From Hyunsoonleella ulvae (lineage in GTDB: Bacteria > Bacteroidota > Bacteroidia > Flavobacteriales > Flavobacteriaceae), in the NCBI RefSeq assembly GCF_016827605.1, contig NZ_JAEPJQ010000001.1:868001-932000 (forward strand): a stretch of DNA of 64,000 bases. Direction: 5' to 3'. The stretch's first letter is position 1. Each line of letters starts with the position of its first letter. Positions 1-9,168 of this stretch are shown piece by piece. A program made the translations under genes and the position numbers. Below the pieces are notes generated by a model. That model did no database searches. It had not been told where the DNA came from and saw only the letters and a list, made by a program, of their open reading frames with translations.

Positions 1-2
1 AT

Positions 3-749
3 GTGGATAACTTTAACGACTCAGGAGAATATAATGATGAATCTTTGTTTGAAGTGTCTTTTAATGGTGACGCTACAGAACAAGACCTTTGGTCTCAAAC
101 TGGTATTGGCGTTTCAGAAGTAACGTTTCATGCACAAGAATACACAGCTTGGGGTAACTTAAACCCATCCAGAAAATTGATGGATGAGTTTGAGGAAGAC
201 GACCCTAGGCTTAATCTAGCAATTTTACAAAATGGTGTGCCTTACGGCCCAAATTTCGATTTAATCTGGAATCAAGGTAATATCAGATGGTTTAAGTTTT
301 CACAACTGTATGATAACAGCCAAATTCAGCAAAATGGATCTACCAATGCAAGAGTATTACGCTATGCAGATATTGTTTTAATGCAAGCTGAAGTAGAGCA
401 TAAACTTGGAAATGATGAAGGTGCTGTAGACTTTTTAAACCAAATAAGAGCGCGCGTAGAAATGCCACTTTACGGTACACCAGAAATGGATGCAGCAGGT
501 TTTCCTGTAGACACACCTTCAGGTGTTTTTGATGCCATTGTACATGAACGCATGATAGAACTTTGTGGCGAACAAGTAAGGTTTGATGATCTGGTCAGGT
601 GGAATCTAGATGCCCAAGAAATAACCGTAAACGATTTTGGTCAATCTAGGGGCTACAACCCAAATGTACATAGGCTCATGCCAATACCCCAAGTAGAAAT
701 AGATACCAATGATGGTATTGGCCCAGAAGACCAGAACCCAGGATATTAA
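3..749 (+). CDS. SusD/RagB-family outer-membrane glycan-binding lipoprotein, C-terminal part (5' truncated by window)
   Basis: The reading frame is open at the left edge, so this is the C-terminal ~248 residues of a protein that usually has about 500-600. SusD proteins cap the SusC TonB-dependent channel on the cell surface and bind glycan. Visible family hallmarks are the helical segment around residues 118-155 (RYADIVLMQAEVEHKLG, then FLNQIRARV) and the C-terminal ERMIEL..EQVRFDDLVRW segment near residues 185-203. The first codon in frame is GTG, but it is internal and not a true start. It is the first gene of a + strand run with two further surface lipoproteins, so the SusC partner and any glycanases should lie upstream, outside the window. 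The assignment is secure; the substrate is unknown. Confidence 0.93.
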   Translation: MDNFNDSGEYNDESLFEVSFNGDATEQDLWSQTGIGVSEVTFHAQEYTAWGNLNPSRKLMDEFEEDDPRLNLAILQNGVPYGPNFDLIWNQGNIRWFKFSQLYDNSQIQQNGSTNARVLRYADIVLMQAEVEHKLGNDEGAVDFLNQIRARVEMPLYGTPEMDAAGFPVDTPSGVFDAIVHERMIELCGEQVRFDDLVRWNLDAQEITVNDFGQSRGYNPNVHRLMPIPQVEIDTNDGIGPEDQNPGY

Positions 750-882
750 AATTTAAAAACAATATAGTTTTATTTAGTTTCAATTATTTTATTTATCAAT
801 TTAAGGGAGTAATGTCTTTACCTTACTCTCTTAAATATTGATAATTTAATTGTAAAAACCAATATTCATTTTTCCATTAAAT

Positions 883-3800
883 ATGGTTAGAGTTTATCAC
901 ATAATAACTTGTATCTCTTTGGTAGTTTTTTATGTTTCTTGTAAAAAAGAGGAAAAAAACAGTACCGTAAAAAACCCAACCGAGGATATCATTTTTCAAA
1001 AAATTACAAGTGATTCAACAGGTATTACCTTTGCCAATATACTTTCTGAAAGTGATACACTTAACTATTTTACTTATCCCTACTTGTACATGGGTGGGGG
1101 AATTTCAGTAGGCGATATAAATAATGATGGGCTCGAAGATTTATTTTTTACTGGTAACATGGTAGCAAATAGATTATACCTCAACAAAGGTAATCTGAAG
1201 TTTGAGGATATAACTGAAACCGCAGGAGTTGCAGGAGATAAACGCTGGTATACTGGCACTACTATGGCCGATGTAAATAATGATGGCTTTTTGGATATTT
1301 ACTGTCTTGTGGGCGGGCAATCCCAACCCAAGCAAAATGAGCTTTACATAAATAACGGCGACAATACTTTTACCGAAAGTGCCAAAAGTTTTGGGCTTGA
1401 TGATATTGGCAATAGTGTAGACGCCACATTTTTTGACTATGATAACGATGGCGACCTTGATGTATTTGTAGCTAACTATCCTATAACACCCTTTAACTAT
1501 AACAGTTTTAACTACAAAATGAGAATGGATAGGGTTACTGATGACGAAACTGATAACCTATATAAAAATAACGGTAAAACCTTTACCAAAGTAACAAGCG
1601 AAGCCAACGTAAAACAATATAGCTTATCATTAAGCGTAACTGCTGCCGATTTAAATAACGATGGATGGACAGACTTGTATGTTTCTAATGACTTTGGGAG
1701 TCCAGATTGTATGTATATCAACAATAAAGATGGCTCGTTTACAGACCAAATTAAACGTACTACCAATCACACGGCCTTCTATGGTATGGGTGTAGATATA
1801 GCAGATTTTAATAACGATGGCTTATTGGATATTCTTCAAATGGATATGGATGCAGAGTCTAATAGACGCTCTAAAGCTAATATGGCAAGCATGAACCCTC
1901 AAATGTTTAAAAACATAGAAAGTGTGGGGTTTCAATACCAGTTTATGCAAAACACACTGCAGATGGGCACAGGTATTTATGAAGACAACTTACCTAAATT
2001 TAGTGACATTTCAAGACTTGCTGGCCTATCTTCAACAGATTGGAGTTGGGCTCCTCTTTTTGCAGATTTAGATAATGATGGTTGGAAAGACGTTTTCATA
2101 TCCAACGGCACCAGAAGAGAGATTAACAATAAAGATTATTTTATTTCCCTTAAAGGGAAGAAAAAAAACAAAGACAGTTTACTTAGTAAAAGTCTTAAAA
2201 TCCCTTCCGAAAAAATAGATAACTACGTTTTTAAAAATAATGGAGACCTTACATTTACAAAGGTTAATAAACAATGGGGCATACAGCAAGAAGGGTTTTC
2301 TAATGGTGCTGTATATGTAGATCTAGATAACGATGGCGATTTAGAAATTATAACAAATAATATCGATGAAACCGCAGTTGTTTTTGAGAATAAAAGTAGT
2401 GATTCCAAGAACTATTTGGTTTTTAAATGTAAAGGTGCTTTAAAAAACCCATTTGGTATTGGTACTAAAATAGAAATAGAACAAGAAGCATTAAAACAAA
2501 CACAAGAGTTAACATTAAGCAGAGGGTTTCAATCTTCGGTAGCGCCTAAGCTACATTTTGGATTAGGAGATGCCAAAAGCGTGAAACAGGTAAAAGTAAT
2601 ATGGCCAGACGGTAAAGCAGAACTACTTACTAATATTAATGCAAATCAGCACATCACTTTAGACTATAAAAATGCTAGTAACAATTACAATACTAAAGCA
2701 GTAACTAACAATACTGTTTTGTTCCAGAGTTTTGGTGACACCATTGCCACTTATAAGCACAAGGAAAATAGTTATGATGATTTTAAATATGAGCTATTAC
2801 TGCCTCATAAAACTTCCCAATTTGGACCAGGAATTGCCGTAGGCGACCTTAACGGAGATGGTTTGGATGATTTTTATGTTGGAGCAGCAAGTAAATATCC
2901 CGGAGGTATGTTTTTTCAGAAACCTAACGGAAGCTTTGTTCAACAAAAAACAAAAATACTGGTAGAAGACAGAATGTACGAGGACATAGGAGCTACCATA
3001 TTTGATGCGGATAACGATGGCGATAATGATATTTACATTGTAAGTGGCGGTAATGAGTTTAAACCTAACTCTAAAATGCTACAGGATCGCTTATACATTA
3101 ACAATGGCAAAGGTAAATTTATAAAGAGTAAACTAGCTTTACCAAAAATGTTTACCAGTGGCAGTAGAGTTGTTGTTGAAGATTATGATAAAGATGGAGA
3201 TTTAGATCTTTTTATTGGCGGCAGATTATTACCTGGTAATTACCCCTATCCCTCAACCAGCTATTTATTAGAAAATGTGAGCTTAAAAGGGCGCCCAAAG
3301 TTTAAAATAAATACAAGTGAACAAGAACATTTTAGCAAAATTGGTCTGGTAACTACAGCCTTGTGGCTAGACTATGATGACGATGGATGGAAAGATCTAT
3401 TTGTTGCTGGCGAGTGGATGCCTTTAAAAGTATTTAAGAACAAAAAAGGAAGTTTAGAAGATGTTAGCTCTAAACTAGGTCTAGAGAACACAACTGGTTG
3501 GTGGTTTAGTTTAGCAACTGGCGATTTTGATAAAGATGGCGACAAAGATCTCATTTGCGGAAATCTTGGTTTAAACTATAAATATAAGGCAAGTGAAAAT
3601 CAAACTTTTGATATTTACTTTAATGATTTTGATGATAACAATATTAATGATATTGTACTTAGTTACTATAATGATGGTAAAAAATATCCCGTTAGGGGAA
3701 GGCAATGCTCTTCAGACCAAATGCCTAAACTTAAAGAAAAGTTTAAAACCTATGATGAATTCTCTACCGCAACCCTGAGCCAAGTATACGAAAAAGACAA

Positions 3801-4200
3801 ATTAAAAAACGCCATCCACTACCAAGTAAGTTCTTTCGCAAGCGTTTATTTAGAAAACGCCAATGGAAGTTTTAAAGTACACAAATTACCTAACGAGGCA
3901 CAAATTAGCCCTATAAACCAAATACAAGTTAAAGATTTTGATAACGATGGTAATTTAGATTTAGTAACAGCTGGTAACCTATACGCCTCTGAGGTAGAAA
4001 CACCCAGAGCCGATGCTGGATACGGTAAATTTCTAAAAGGACATGGCAATGGTAATTTTACAGCCATACCCGCTATAAAAAGCGGTCTGTTTATTCCAGG
4101 GGACGTAAAAGACCTAGCCTCTATAAAAATTAACAACCAAGAATATATGATAGCAGCAAAGAACAACGACTTTCTGCAGTTTATAAAACTTAATAATTAA
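883..4200 (+). CDS. VCBS/FG-GAP repeat lipoprotein with ASPIC/UnbV domain
   Basis: The 1105-residue protein starts with a lipoprotein signal (hydrophobic residues 5-18, lipobox ending at Cys20 followed by KKEE). The body consists of many FG-GAP/VCBS blade repeats, each with a calcium-loop-like DxNxDGxxD motif (for example DINNDGLED, DVNNDGFLD, DYDNDGDLD), which indicates one or two beta-propellers. An ASPIC/UnbV module lies at about residues 520-595 (FGIGTKIEIE ... VIWPDGKAE). Such proteins are commonly encoded beside SusC/SusD pairs in flavobacterial polysaccharide loci, and this gene follows the SusD gene by 133 bp on the same strand. A surface-exposed carbohydrate- or calcium-binding role is inferred; no enzyme motif was seen. 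Confidence 0.85.
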   Translation: MVRVYHIITCISLVVFYVSCKKEEKNSTVKNPTEDIIFQKITSDSTGITFANILSESDTLNYFTYPYLYMGGGISVGDINNDGLEDLFFTGNMVANRLYLNKGNLKFEDITETAGVAGDKRWYTGTTMADVNNDGFLDIYCLVGGQSQPKQNELYINNGDNTFTESAKSFGLDDIGNSVDATFFDYDNDGDLDVFVANYPITPFNYNSFNYKMRMDRVTDDETDNLYKNNGKTFTKVTSEANVKQYSLSLSVTAADLNNDGWTDLYVSNDFGSPDCMYINNKDGSFTDQIKRTTNHTAFYGMGVDIADFNNDGLLDILQMDMDAESNRRSKANMASMNPQMFKNIESVGFQYQFMQNTLQMGTGIYEDNLPKFSDISRLAGLSSTDWSWAPLFADLDNDGWKDVFISNGTRREINNKDYFISLKGKKKNKDSLLSKSLKIPSEKIDNYVFKNNGDLTFTKVNKQWGIQQEGFSNGAVYVDLDNDGDLEIITNNIDETAVVFENKSSDSKNYLVFKCKGALKNPFGIGTKIEIEQEALKQTQELTLSRGFQSSVAPKLHFGLGDAKSVKQVKVIWPDGKAELLTNINANQHITLDYKNASNNYNTKAVTNNTVLFQSFGDTIATYKHKENSYDDFKYELLLPHKTSQFGPGIAVGDLNGDGLDDFYVGAASKYPGGMFFQKPNGSFVQQKTKILVEDRMYEDIGATIFDADNDGDNDIYIVSGGNEFKPNSKMLQDRLYINNGKGKFIKSKLALPKMFTSGSRVVVEDYDKDGDLDLFIGGRLLPGNYPYPSTSYLLENVSLKGRPKFKINTSEQEHFSKIGLVTTALWLDYDDDGWKDLFVAGEWMPLKVFKNKKGSLEDVSSKLGLENTTGWWFSLATGDFDKDGDKDLICGNLGLNYKYKASENQTFDIYFNDFDDNNINDIVLSYYNDGKKYPVRGRQCSSDQMPKLKEKFKTYDEFSTATLSQVYEKDKLKNAIHYQVSSFASVYLENANGSFKVHKLPNEAQISPINQIQVKDFDNDGNLDLVTAGNLYASEVETPRADAGYGKFLKGHGNGNFTAIPAIKSGLFIPGDVKDLASIKINNQEYMIAAKNNDFLQFIKLNN

Positions 4201-4236
4201 GACGAAATAAAAATAGAAACCAAAACTAATCTAAAA

Positions 4237-5865
4237 ATGAAAAATATTTTAAAACTTTTAACAGCTTTGTGTTTTGTCTTGGTAATAACATCTTGCCAAG
4301 AAGAAAATGATTTTAACTATGTGTTATTTACAGATGAGGCTCCAACTCGAGTTCAAGCCACGGTTGAAATTGCAACAGACAATTCAGGTCTTGTTACCGT
4401 TACCCCTTTAGGAGATGGTGTGGCATCCTACAGAATTCTTTTTGGAGATCCAAATAATACCGAAGTGCTAATTGGCCCCAGAAACGCAGTAGCAACGCAT
4501 GTATATCCAGAAGGCAATTATACTATAAGAATTTTAGCCACCTCACCTAATGATAAAGTTACCGAGATAACAGAAGATATTTCTGTAGAAACAACAGCAA
4601 TACTTAACATAGAAAGTGGTTTAATAGTATCTGAAACAGCAAAAGAAGTAGAACTTACGCCAATAGCAGATAATGCTACCCAGTTTGAAATTAATTTTGG
4701 AGATGGTACAGTAGAAACTGTAAATGCAGGTAACAGCATAAGACATACGTATGCTGCAGGAGGTGATTTTCAAATTGATATAGAAGCTAGTAATCCAGAC
4801 ACAGGTAAATCTAATTCAAGCGCAGAGTTTATAACAATACAACAAGGCCCTTTGGATTTACTACTCACTTTTGATGACCCATTAACCGATTATACACTCA
4901 ATCCTTTTAATGGTGTTTCTACAGAAATAGTAGTAAACCCTAACTTATCTGGAACAAATGAAGAAGAAAGCAATGTTGCTGCCATAACTAATTCAGGCAA
5001 TGCATTTGAAGGTTTTGTATACGACTTACCAACACCAATAGATTTTGGCAGCAACAAAAAAACAATGTTCGTTAAGGTGTTTAACGATACAGGTAACACG
5101 ATTCCTATCACATTGCAATTTGTAAACGGTGTTAACGGAGAACGCGGTGCAGAGGTAGTTACTAACCATACAGGTTCTGGTTGGGAGACATTAGAATTTA
5201 ATTTCTTTAACGCATCTAAAGTTTTTATTCCAAACGACCCCGAAAATTTTCAATCCATAACACCAACAGGACAATACGGCACCATTGCCTTTTTTATTGA
5301 CGGTCCCGGTAGTACACAAGGTACGTTCTTTTTAGATGATTTTGAGCAAAGCCTTGGAGATGCACCTGCAGGTCCACAATATGTATTTGATTTTGAAGGT
5401 GGTCCATTAGAAGGCTCTTTCGACTTTGGCGCACCAATTCAAATTGTAGATAATCCGTTTCCAAATGCTGTAAATAGCTCACCTAGAGTTTTAGAAATAC
5501 AGAGAGGTTCAGGATTATTCCAAGGTTCAGGTTTTAATATACCTCTGTTAGATTTAACAACAGATGATAAGATTATTACAATAAAACTGTACTCTGAAAT
5601 ACCTGCACTACTTTCCGTAGACTTAAAAATATCGCCTACTGGAGCAAGGTCTGCCAACGTACAGGTTAATCATACAGGTTCTGGTTGGGAAGAGTTAACG
5701 TTAGATTACTCTAACGCCACTAAAGCCTTTGAGCCAGATGACCCAGAGAACTTTGCACCACTACCAGCTAACCAAGTTGGGGCCTATACACAAATTGTAT
5801 TTATAGTAAATGGACCTAACGAAGATACGGGTACATTCTACATGGATGACATTATAAAACCTTAA
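4237..5865 (+). CDS. PKD-domain lipoprotein with two tandem carbohydrate-binding-like modules (putative surface glycan-binding protein)
   Basis: The 542-residue protein has a lipoprotein signal (hydrophobic residues 5-17, lipobox VITSC with Cys20). Residues ~35-115 and ~125-200 look like two PKD/Ig folds; the second carries the typical INFGDGT...HTYAAGG..I pattern. Residues ~205-370 and ~380-542 are two copies of one module: both contain NHTGSGWE, then a DDPENF or NDPENF stretch, and both end in GTF(F/Y)(L/M)DD. This layout matches PKD-plus-CBM surface glycan-binding proteins of polysaccharide loci. The gene is 36 bp behind the VCBS gene and is followed by a strong hairpin terminator, so it probably ends the operon. 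The ligand cannot be read from the sequence; a beta-glucan is only suggested by the nearby GH3 enzyme. Confidence 0.75.
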   Translation: MKNILKLLTALCFVLVITSCQEENDFNYVLFTDEAPTRVQATVEIATDNSGLVTVTPLGDGVASYRILFGDPNNTEVLIGPRNAVATHVYPEGNYTIRILATSPNDKVTEITEDISVETTAILNIESGLIVSETAKEVELTPIADNATQFEINFGDGTVETVNAGNSIRHTYAAGGDFQIDIEASNPDTGKSNSSAEFITIQQGPLDLLLTFDDPLTDYTLNPFNGVSTEIVVNPNLSGTNEEESNVAAITNSGNAFEGFVYDLPTPIDFGSNKKTMFVKVFNDTGNTIPITLQFVNGVNGERGAEVVTNHTGSGWETLEFNFFNASKVFIPNDPENFQSITPTGQYGTIAFFIDGPGSTQGTFFLDDFEQSLGDAPAGPQYVFDFEGGPLEGSFDFGAPIQIVDNPFPNAVNSSPRVLEIQRGSGLFQGSGFNIPLLDLTTDDKIITIKLYSEIPALLSVDLKISPTGARSANVQVNHTGSGWEELTLDYSNATKAFEPDDPENFAPLPANQVGAYTQIVFIVNGPNEDTGTFYMDDIIKP

Positions 5866-5943
5866 ACTATTATTTAAACGAACAAGGACTTAATAAGACT
5901 AGTTTTTATAATACCATAACTCTGAAAACTGCAATGTTTAACT

Positions 5944-5980
5944 CAAGAAGCACTATCCTAGAAAAGGATAGTGCTTCTTG
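5944..5980 (+). terminator. Rho-independent-type hairpin after the polysaccharide-locus operon
   Basis: A perfect 16-bp stem (left arm 5944-5959, right arm 5965-5980) with a 5-nt loop lies 78 bp after the stop of the PKD lipoprotein gene. The sequence after the stem is AT-rich but has no long T-run. Confidence 0.75.
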
Positions 5981-6423
5981 TATTAAATATTCGTGACAAT
6001 ACCCAAATACCTACCAATTAACGTGAATTAGGTATAATTTTATCTTTATTTAATTGAAGATAGATCACCATAGATTTGAAATCCATAACTTTAAACTAAA
6101 GGCTTTCATTCTTTGTTTGTATAGTTTTGACAAATCGATTGAAAAAAGAATTGCAGGGTTTTAACCTTCATCATGAAAATAAACAAGCTAACATCTGTTG
6201 TTAGGTTGAATGCAGTTGAAACCTAATCGAAATAACGGTATTTAGATGCCTTTCACTACACCTCGTGTACTACTTCAATGAAAATATATTGTATAGCAAC
6301 CATAGAGGAATCTTATCTTTACGTGATGTCTCATCGCTCGTTCTTCACTCCCTGCCTGCTGGTAGGTATCGAGTTATAATAATTGCACTTGTATTAAAAT
6401 AATTAACTAACAATAAAAATAAC
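5981..6423. other. Intergenic region without a detectable gene
   Basis: Between the two convergent terminators there are about 440 bp with no ORF of convincing composition on either strand and no tRNA-like fold. The stretch around 6325-6370 is locally less AT-rich than its surroundings and looks like decayed sequence of unknown origin. Confidence 0.5.
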
Positions 6424-6452
6424 CCCATTACCCTACATAATAAAGTAATGGG
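6424..6452 (-). terminator. Hairpin terminator after the GH3 gene
   Basis: An 8-bp stem (CCCATTAC at 6424-6431 with GTAATGGG at 6445-6452) lies 31 bp beyond the GH3 stop. In the minus direction it is followed by a T-rich run (GTTATTTTTATT). Confidence 0.65.
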
Positions 6453-6483
6453 ATAACAAATATCGCTTTATAAGAACAATAAA

Positions 6484-8682
6484 TTATTCTATAGTTATTT
6501 TGATAGTCTTAGCTATGTTGTTTGAAGCATTACCAACATACACAATATAGGTTCCTTTCTCAAGATGCCAATTAGACATCGACTCATTATAATATGAAAG
6601 ATCTTTCACATCAATTGTTATTGAAACCGCTTTAGATTCCCCTTTACTAAGTGCTACTTTCTTAAAACCTTTTAATTCCTTTAAAGCCCTTTTAACTTTA
6701 GATTTAGACTTCCCAACATACACTTGTACAACCTCAGAACCATCAACATTCCCTATATTTTTCACATCACACTTTATCGTAATTGTGTCATCTCCAGTAT
6801 ACGCTTTCTTATCTGTTGAAATATTGGATATACTAAAGTCCGTGTATGAAAGCCCATAACCAAAAGCATACTGAGGCTTGATTTTTTTTGTATCGTGCCA
6901 ACGATAGCCAACAAGAATATCTTCTTTATAATATTGATTGGTACCATCGCCAGGGTAAGACAGTTCCCCATAAAAATGGGCACCATTATCATTTAGTTGC
7001 TTCGGCACAGTAAATGGCATTTTTCCAGAAGGGTTAATATCTCCACTTACAACATCAGCTATAGCATGTCCCGCCATGCTGCCCAAATACCAGGTTTGAA
7101 TTAAACCATTAACTTTTGACAACCAAGGCATTTCAACGGCATTTCCTGTTACCAGCAACATACCTAAATTAGGGTTTATGTCTTTTAAATCATTAATAAA
7201 ACGTTCTTGGTTGTAAGGCAATCCATAAGATTGTCTGTCGTCGCCCTCACAATCTTGTAAATGGCTTTTATTTAATCCGCCTACATACAATATAATATCT
7301 GCTTTTTTAGCAACCTCCATGGCTTCCAATCTAAGTGAATCTTGATTCAGTTTAGAAGGGATAATATTATCATAAACAGAAGGGCCTGTATGATATCCCA
7401 TAGCATGAATTATTTTGGCGTTCTTGTAACGTTGCTTCAGCCCCTCAAGTGGAGAAATTTCAAATTTTGGTTTTAATTCAGAAGAACCACCACCTGCCGT
7501 CATAGAACGTGTAGCATTTTCTCCAATTACAGCTATTGTTAAACCCGGTTTATCTTCAATTGGAAAAAAATTATCTTCATTTTTCAATAATACTATACCG
7601 CCTTGAGCAACTTTTCTGGCTACTTCATGATGCTCCTTATTATTAATTCTTCCAAAACCTCTGTTAGGCTTCAATGTAGTACGAAACATTAACCTTAAAA
7701 TTCGTCTTACCTTATCATCTACCAAAGATTCATCGATGTCTCCATTTTTTATGGCTTTTAAAAAAGGGGTGGCTAGATAATAATAGTCGTAATGATTTGA
7801 GGTTGTTGTACCTAAACCATCAGTACCAGTTCCCATCTCCATATCTAATCCGTTAATGGCTGCTTCCATTGTGCTGTGGGTAGAGCTCCAATCACTAATT
7901 ACCACACCATCGTATTTCCAATCTGTTTTAAGTATTTTGTGAAGTATTGGATTATGTGTGGCATAAGTCCCTCTAAATTTATTGTAGGCACCCATAATAG
8001 CCCAAGTACCACCCTCTATAACCGCAGCTTTAAATGCCGGCAAATAAATTTCATGTAGTGCTCTATCACTCACTTCTACATTTATCGTACTTCTCCAATG
8101 CTCTTGGTTATTTAATGCATAATGTTTCACACACGCAGCAACATTATTTTTTTGGACACCTTTAATATAAGGCACCACCATTTTAGAGGCCAAAAAAGGG
8201 TCTTCTCCTAAGTATTCAAAATTTCTACCATTAAGAGGAGTTCTATATATATTAACCCCAGGTCCCAATAGCACATCTTTTTCCCTATACAGAGCTTCTT
8301 CTCCAATACTCATTCCAAATTGCCCTGCTAGATCTGGACTAAAACTAGCTGCTAAACAGGTAAGTGCAGGAAATGCTGTAATTGCATCGTTAGTCCAACC
8401 TGCATAATCCCAAGAATCCCAACTAATTTCAGCCCTAACACCATGAGGACCGTCAGACATCCAAATTTCTGGAATACCAAGGCGTTCTACACCTTTTGTG
8501 CTAAACTTTGATTGTGCATGGCACATAGCCACTTTCTCTTCCAATGTTAGTAACTGTAATATACTATCAATCTTCTTAGTTATTACCTCATCATCGTTTT
8601 TAGATACACTATTCTGGGCAGACGAATAATTAAACAGAATGAATAAACATAAAAGTGCAAGGGTAAGGTGCTTTACAGTCAT
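6484..8682 (-). CDS. bglX: Glycoside hydrolase family 3 beta-glucosidase (exported)
   Basis: The 732-residue protein has a signal peptide (residues 1-22, ending SSA-Q) and belongs to GH3 enzymes that release glucose from beta-linked oligosaccharides. The substrate-contact motif SDGPHGVR is at ~76-83, the KH pair is at ~186-187, and the catalytic nucleophile is Asp264 in GVVISDW. The second domain carries CEGDDRQSYGLP (around residue 475), which fits the EGxDR acid/base region, and a fibronectin-III-like domain fills residues ~650-732. Length is usual for periplasmic BglX-type enzymes. It faces the SusD-containing operon convergently, which suggests the same polysaccharide locus (perhaps for a beta-glucan such as laminarin; inference). 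The exact linkage specificity is not readable. Confidence 0.9.
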   Translation of the reverse strand: MTVKHLTLALLCLFILFNYSSAQNSVSKNDDEVITKKIDSILQLLTLEEKVAMCHAQSKFSTKGVERLGIPEIWMSDGPHGVRAEISWDSWDYAGWTNDAITAFPALTCLAASFSPDLAGQFGMSIGEEALYREKDVLLGPGVNIYRTPLNGRNFEYLGEDPFLASKMVVPYIKGVQKNNVAACVKHYALNNQEHWRSTINVEVSDRALHEIYLPAFKAAVIEGGTWAIMGAYNKFRGTYATHNPILHKILKTDWKYDGVVISDWSSTHSTMEAAINGLDMEMGTGTDGLGTTTSNHYDYYYLATPFLKAIKNGDIDESLVDDKVRRILRLMFRTTLKPNRGFGRINNKEHHEVARKVAQGGIVLLKNEDNFFPIEDKPGLTIAVIGENATRSMTAGGGSSELKPKFEISPLEGLKQRYKNAKIIHAMGYHTGPSVYDNIIPSKLNQDSLRLEAMEVAKKADIILYVGGLNKSHLQDCEGDDRQSYGLPYNQERFINDLKDINPNLGMLLVTGNAVEMPWLSKVNGLIQTWYLGSMAGHAIADVVSGDINPSGKMPFTVPKQLNDNGAHFYGELSYPGDGTNQYYKEDILVGYRWHDTKKIKPQYAFGYGLSYTDFSISNISTDKKAYTGDDTITIKCDVKNIGNVDGSEVVQVYVGKSKSKVKRALKELKGFKKVALSKGESKAVSITIDVKDLSYYNESMSNWHLEKGTYIVYVGNASNNIAKTIKITIE

Positions 8683-8888
8683 AAATAATTATTATTGAAA
8701 TTTTAAACTCGTTCTTTTCATGATACAGAATGTAAAATTACTTTACAGCATTGATAGGGTTTAGAACGAATTAAGCAAATATTAGAATATTTAAACCAAC
8801 CTGCAATAAACCATTAATATGTGACCTATTGATTGCTTTCGTGTCTTAATTAAAAAATCACATACCTAATAAATTAAAAAGACATATT

Positions 8889-9089
8889 ATGGCAATACTA
8901 AAAGTAATTGAAGTTTTAGCAAACTCAGAAAAAAGTTGGGAAGATGCAACTAAAAAAGCAGTGGCACAAGCAGCAAAAAGTGTTAAAAACATTCGTTCTG
9001 TTTATGTACAAGACCAAAGCGCAAGTGTAGATGATGGAGAAATAACAGATTTTAGAGTAAACGTAAAAATTACTTTTGAAGTTAAGTAG
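8889..9089 (+). CDS. Dodecin (flavin-binding dodecamer)
   Basis: At 66 residues this matches the bacterial dodecin family in full length: one beta-alpha-beta-beta unit with KVIEVLANSEKSWEDATKKAV at the start, SVYVQDQSA in the middle and the strand FRVNVKITFEVK at the end. Dodecins assemble into hollow dodecamers that store or buffer FMN/riboflavin in the cytosol. The gene stands alone between the divergent GH3 gene and the DUF255 gene, and is followed by its own hairpin terminator, so it is probably monocistronic. Confidence 0.93.
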   Translation: MAILKVIEVLANSEKSWEDATKKAVAQAAKSVKNIRSVYVQDQSASVDDGEITDFRVNVKITFEVK

Positions 9090-9113
9090 TTTAAAATAAG
9101 GCTTAAGTTTATT

Positions 9114-9135
9114 AGCGTTCATTAATCTGGACGCT
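9114..9135 (+). terminator. Rho-independent terminator after dodecin
   Basis: A 7-bp stem (AGCGTTC with GGACGCT, one G-T pair) and an 8-nt loop are followed directly by seven T residues, 25 bp after the dodecin stop codon. Confidence 0.8.
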
Positions 9136-9168
9136 TTTTTTATGCCCTTTTTTAACTAACTTTGAGTT

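Noticed and set aside
5981-6423. A short gene or tRNA in the gap between the PKD lipoprotein and GH3 genes
   Set aside because: No ORF with plausible start and composition and no cloverleaf were found.
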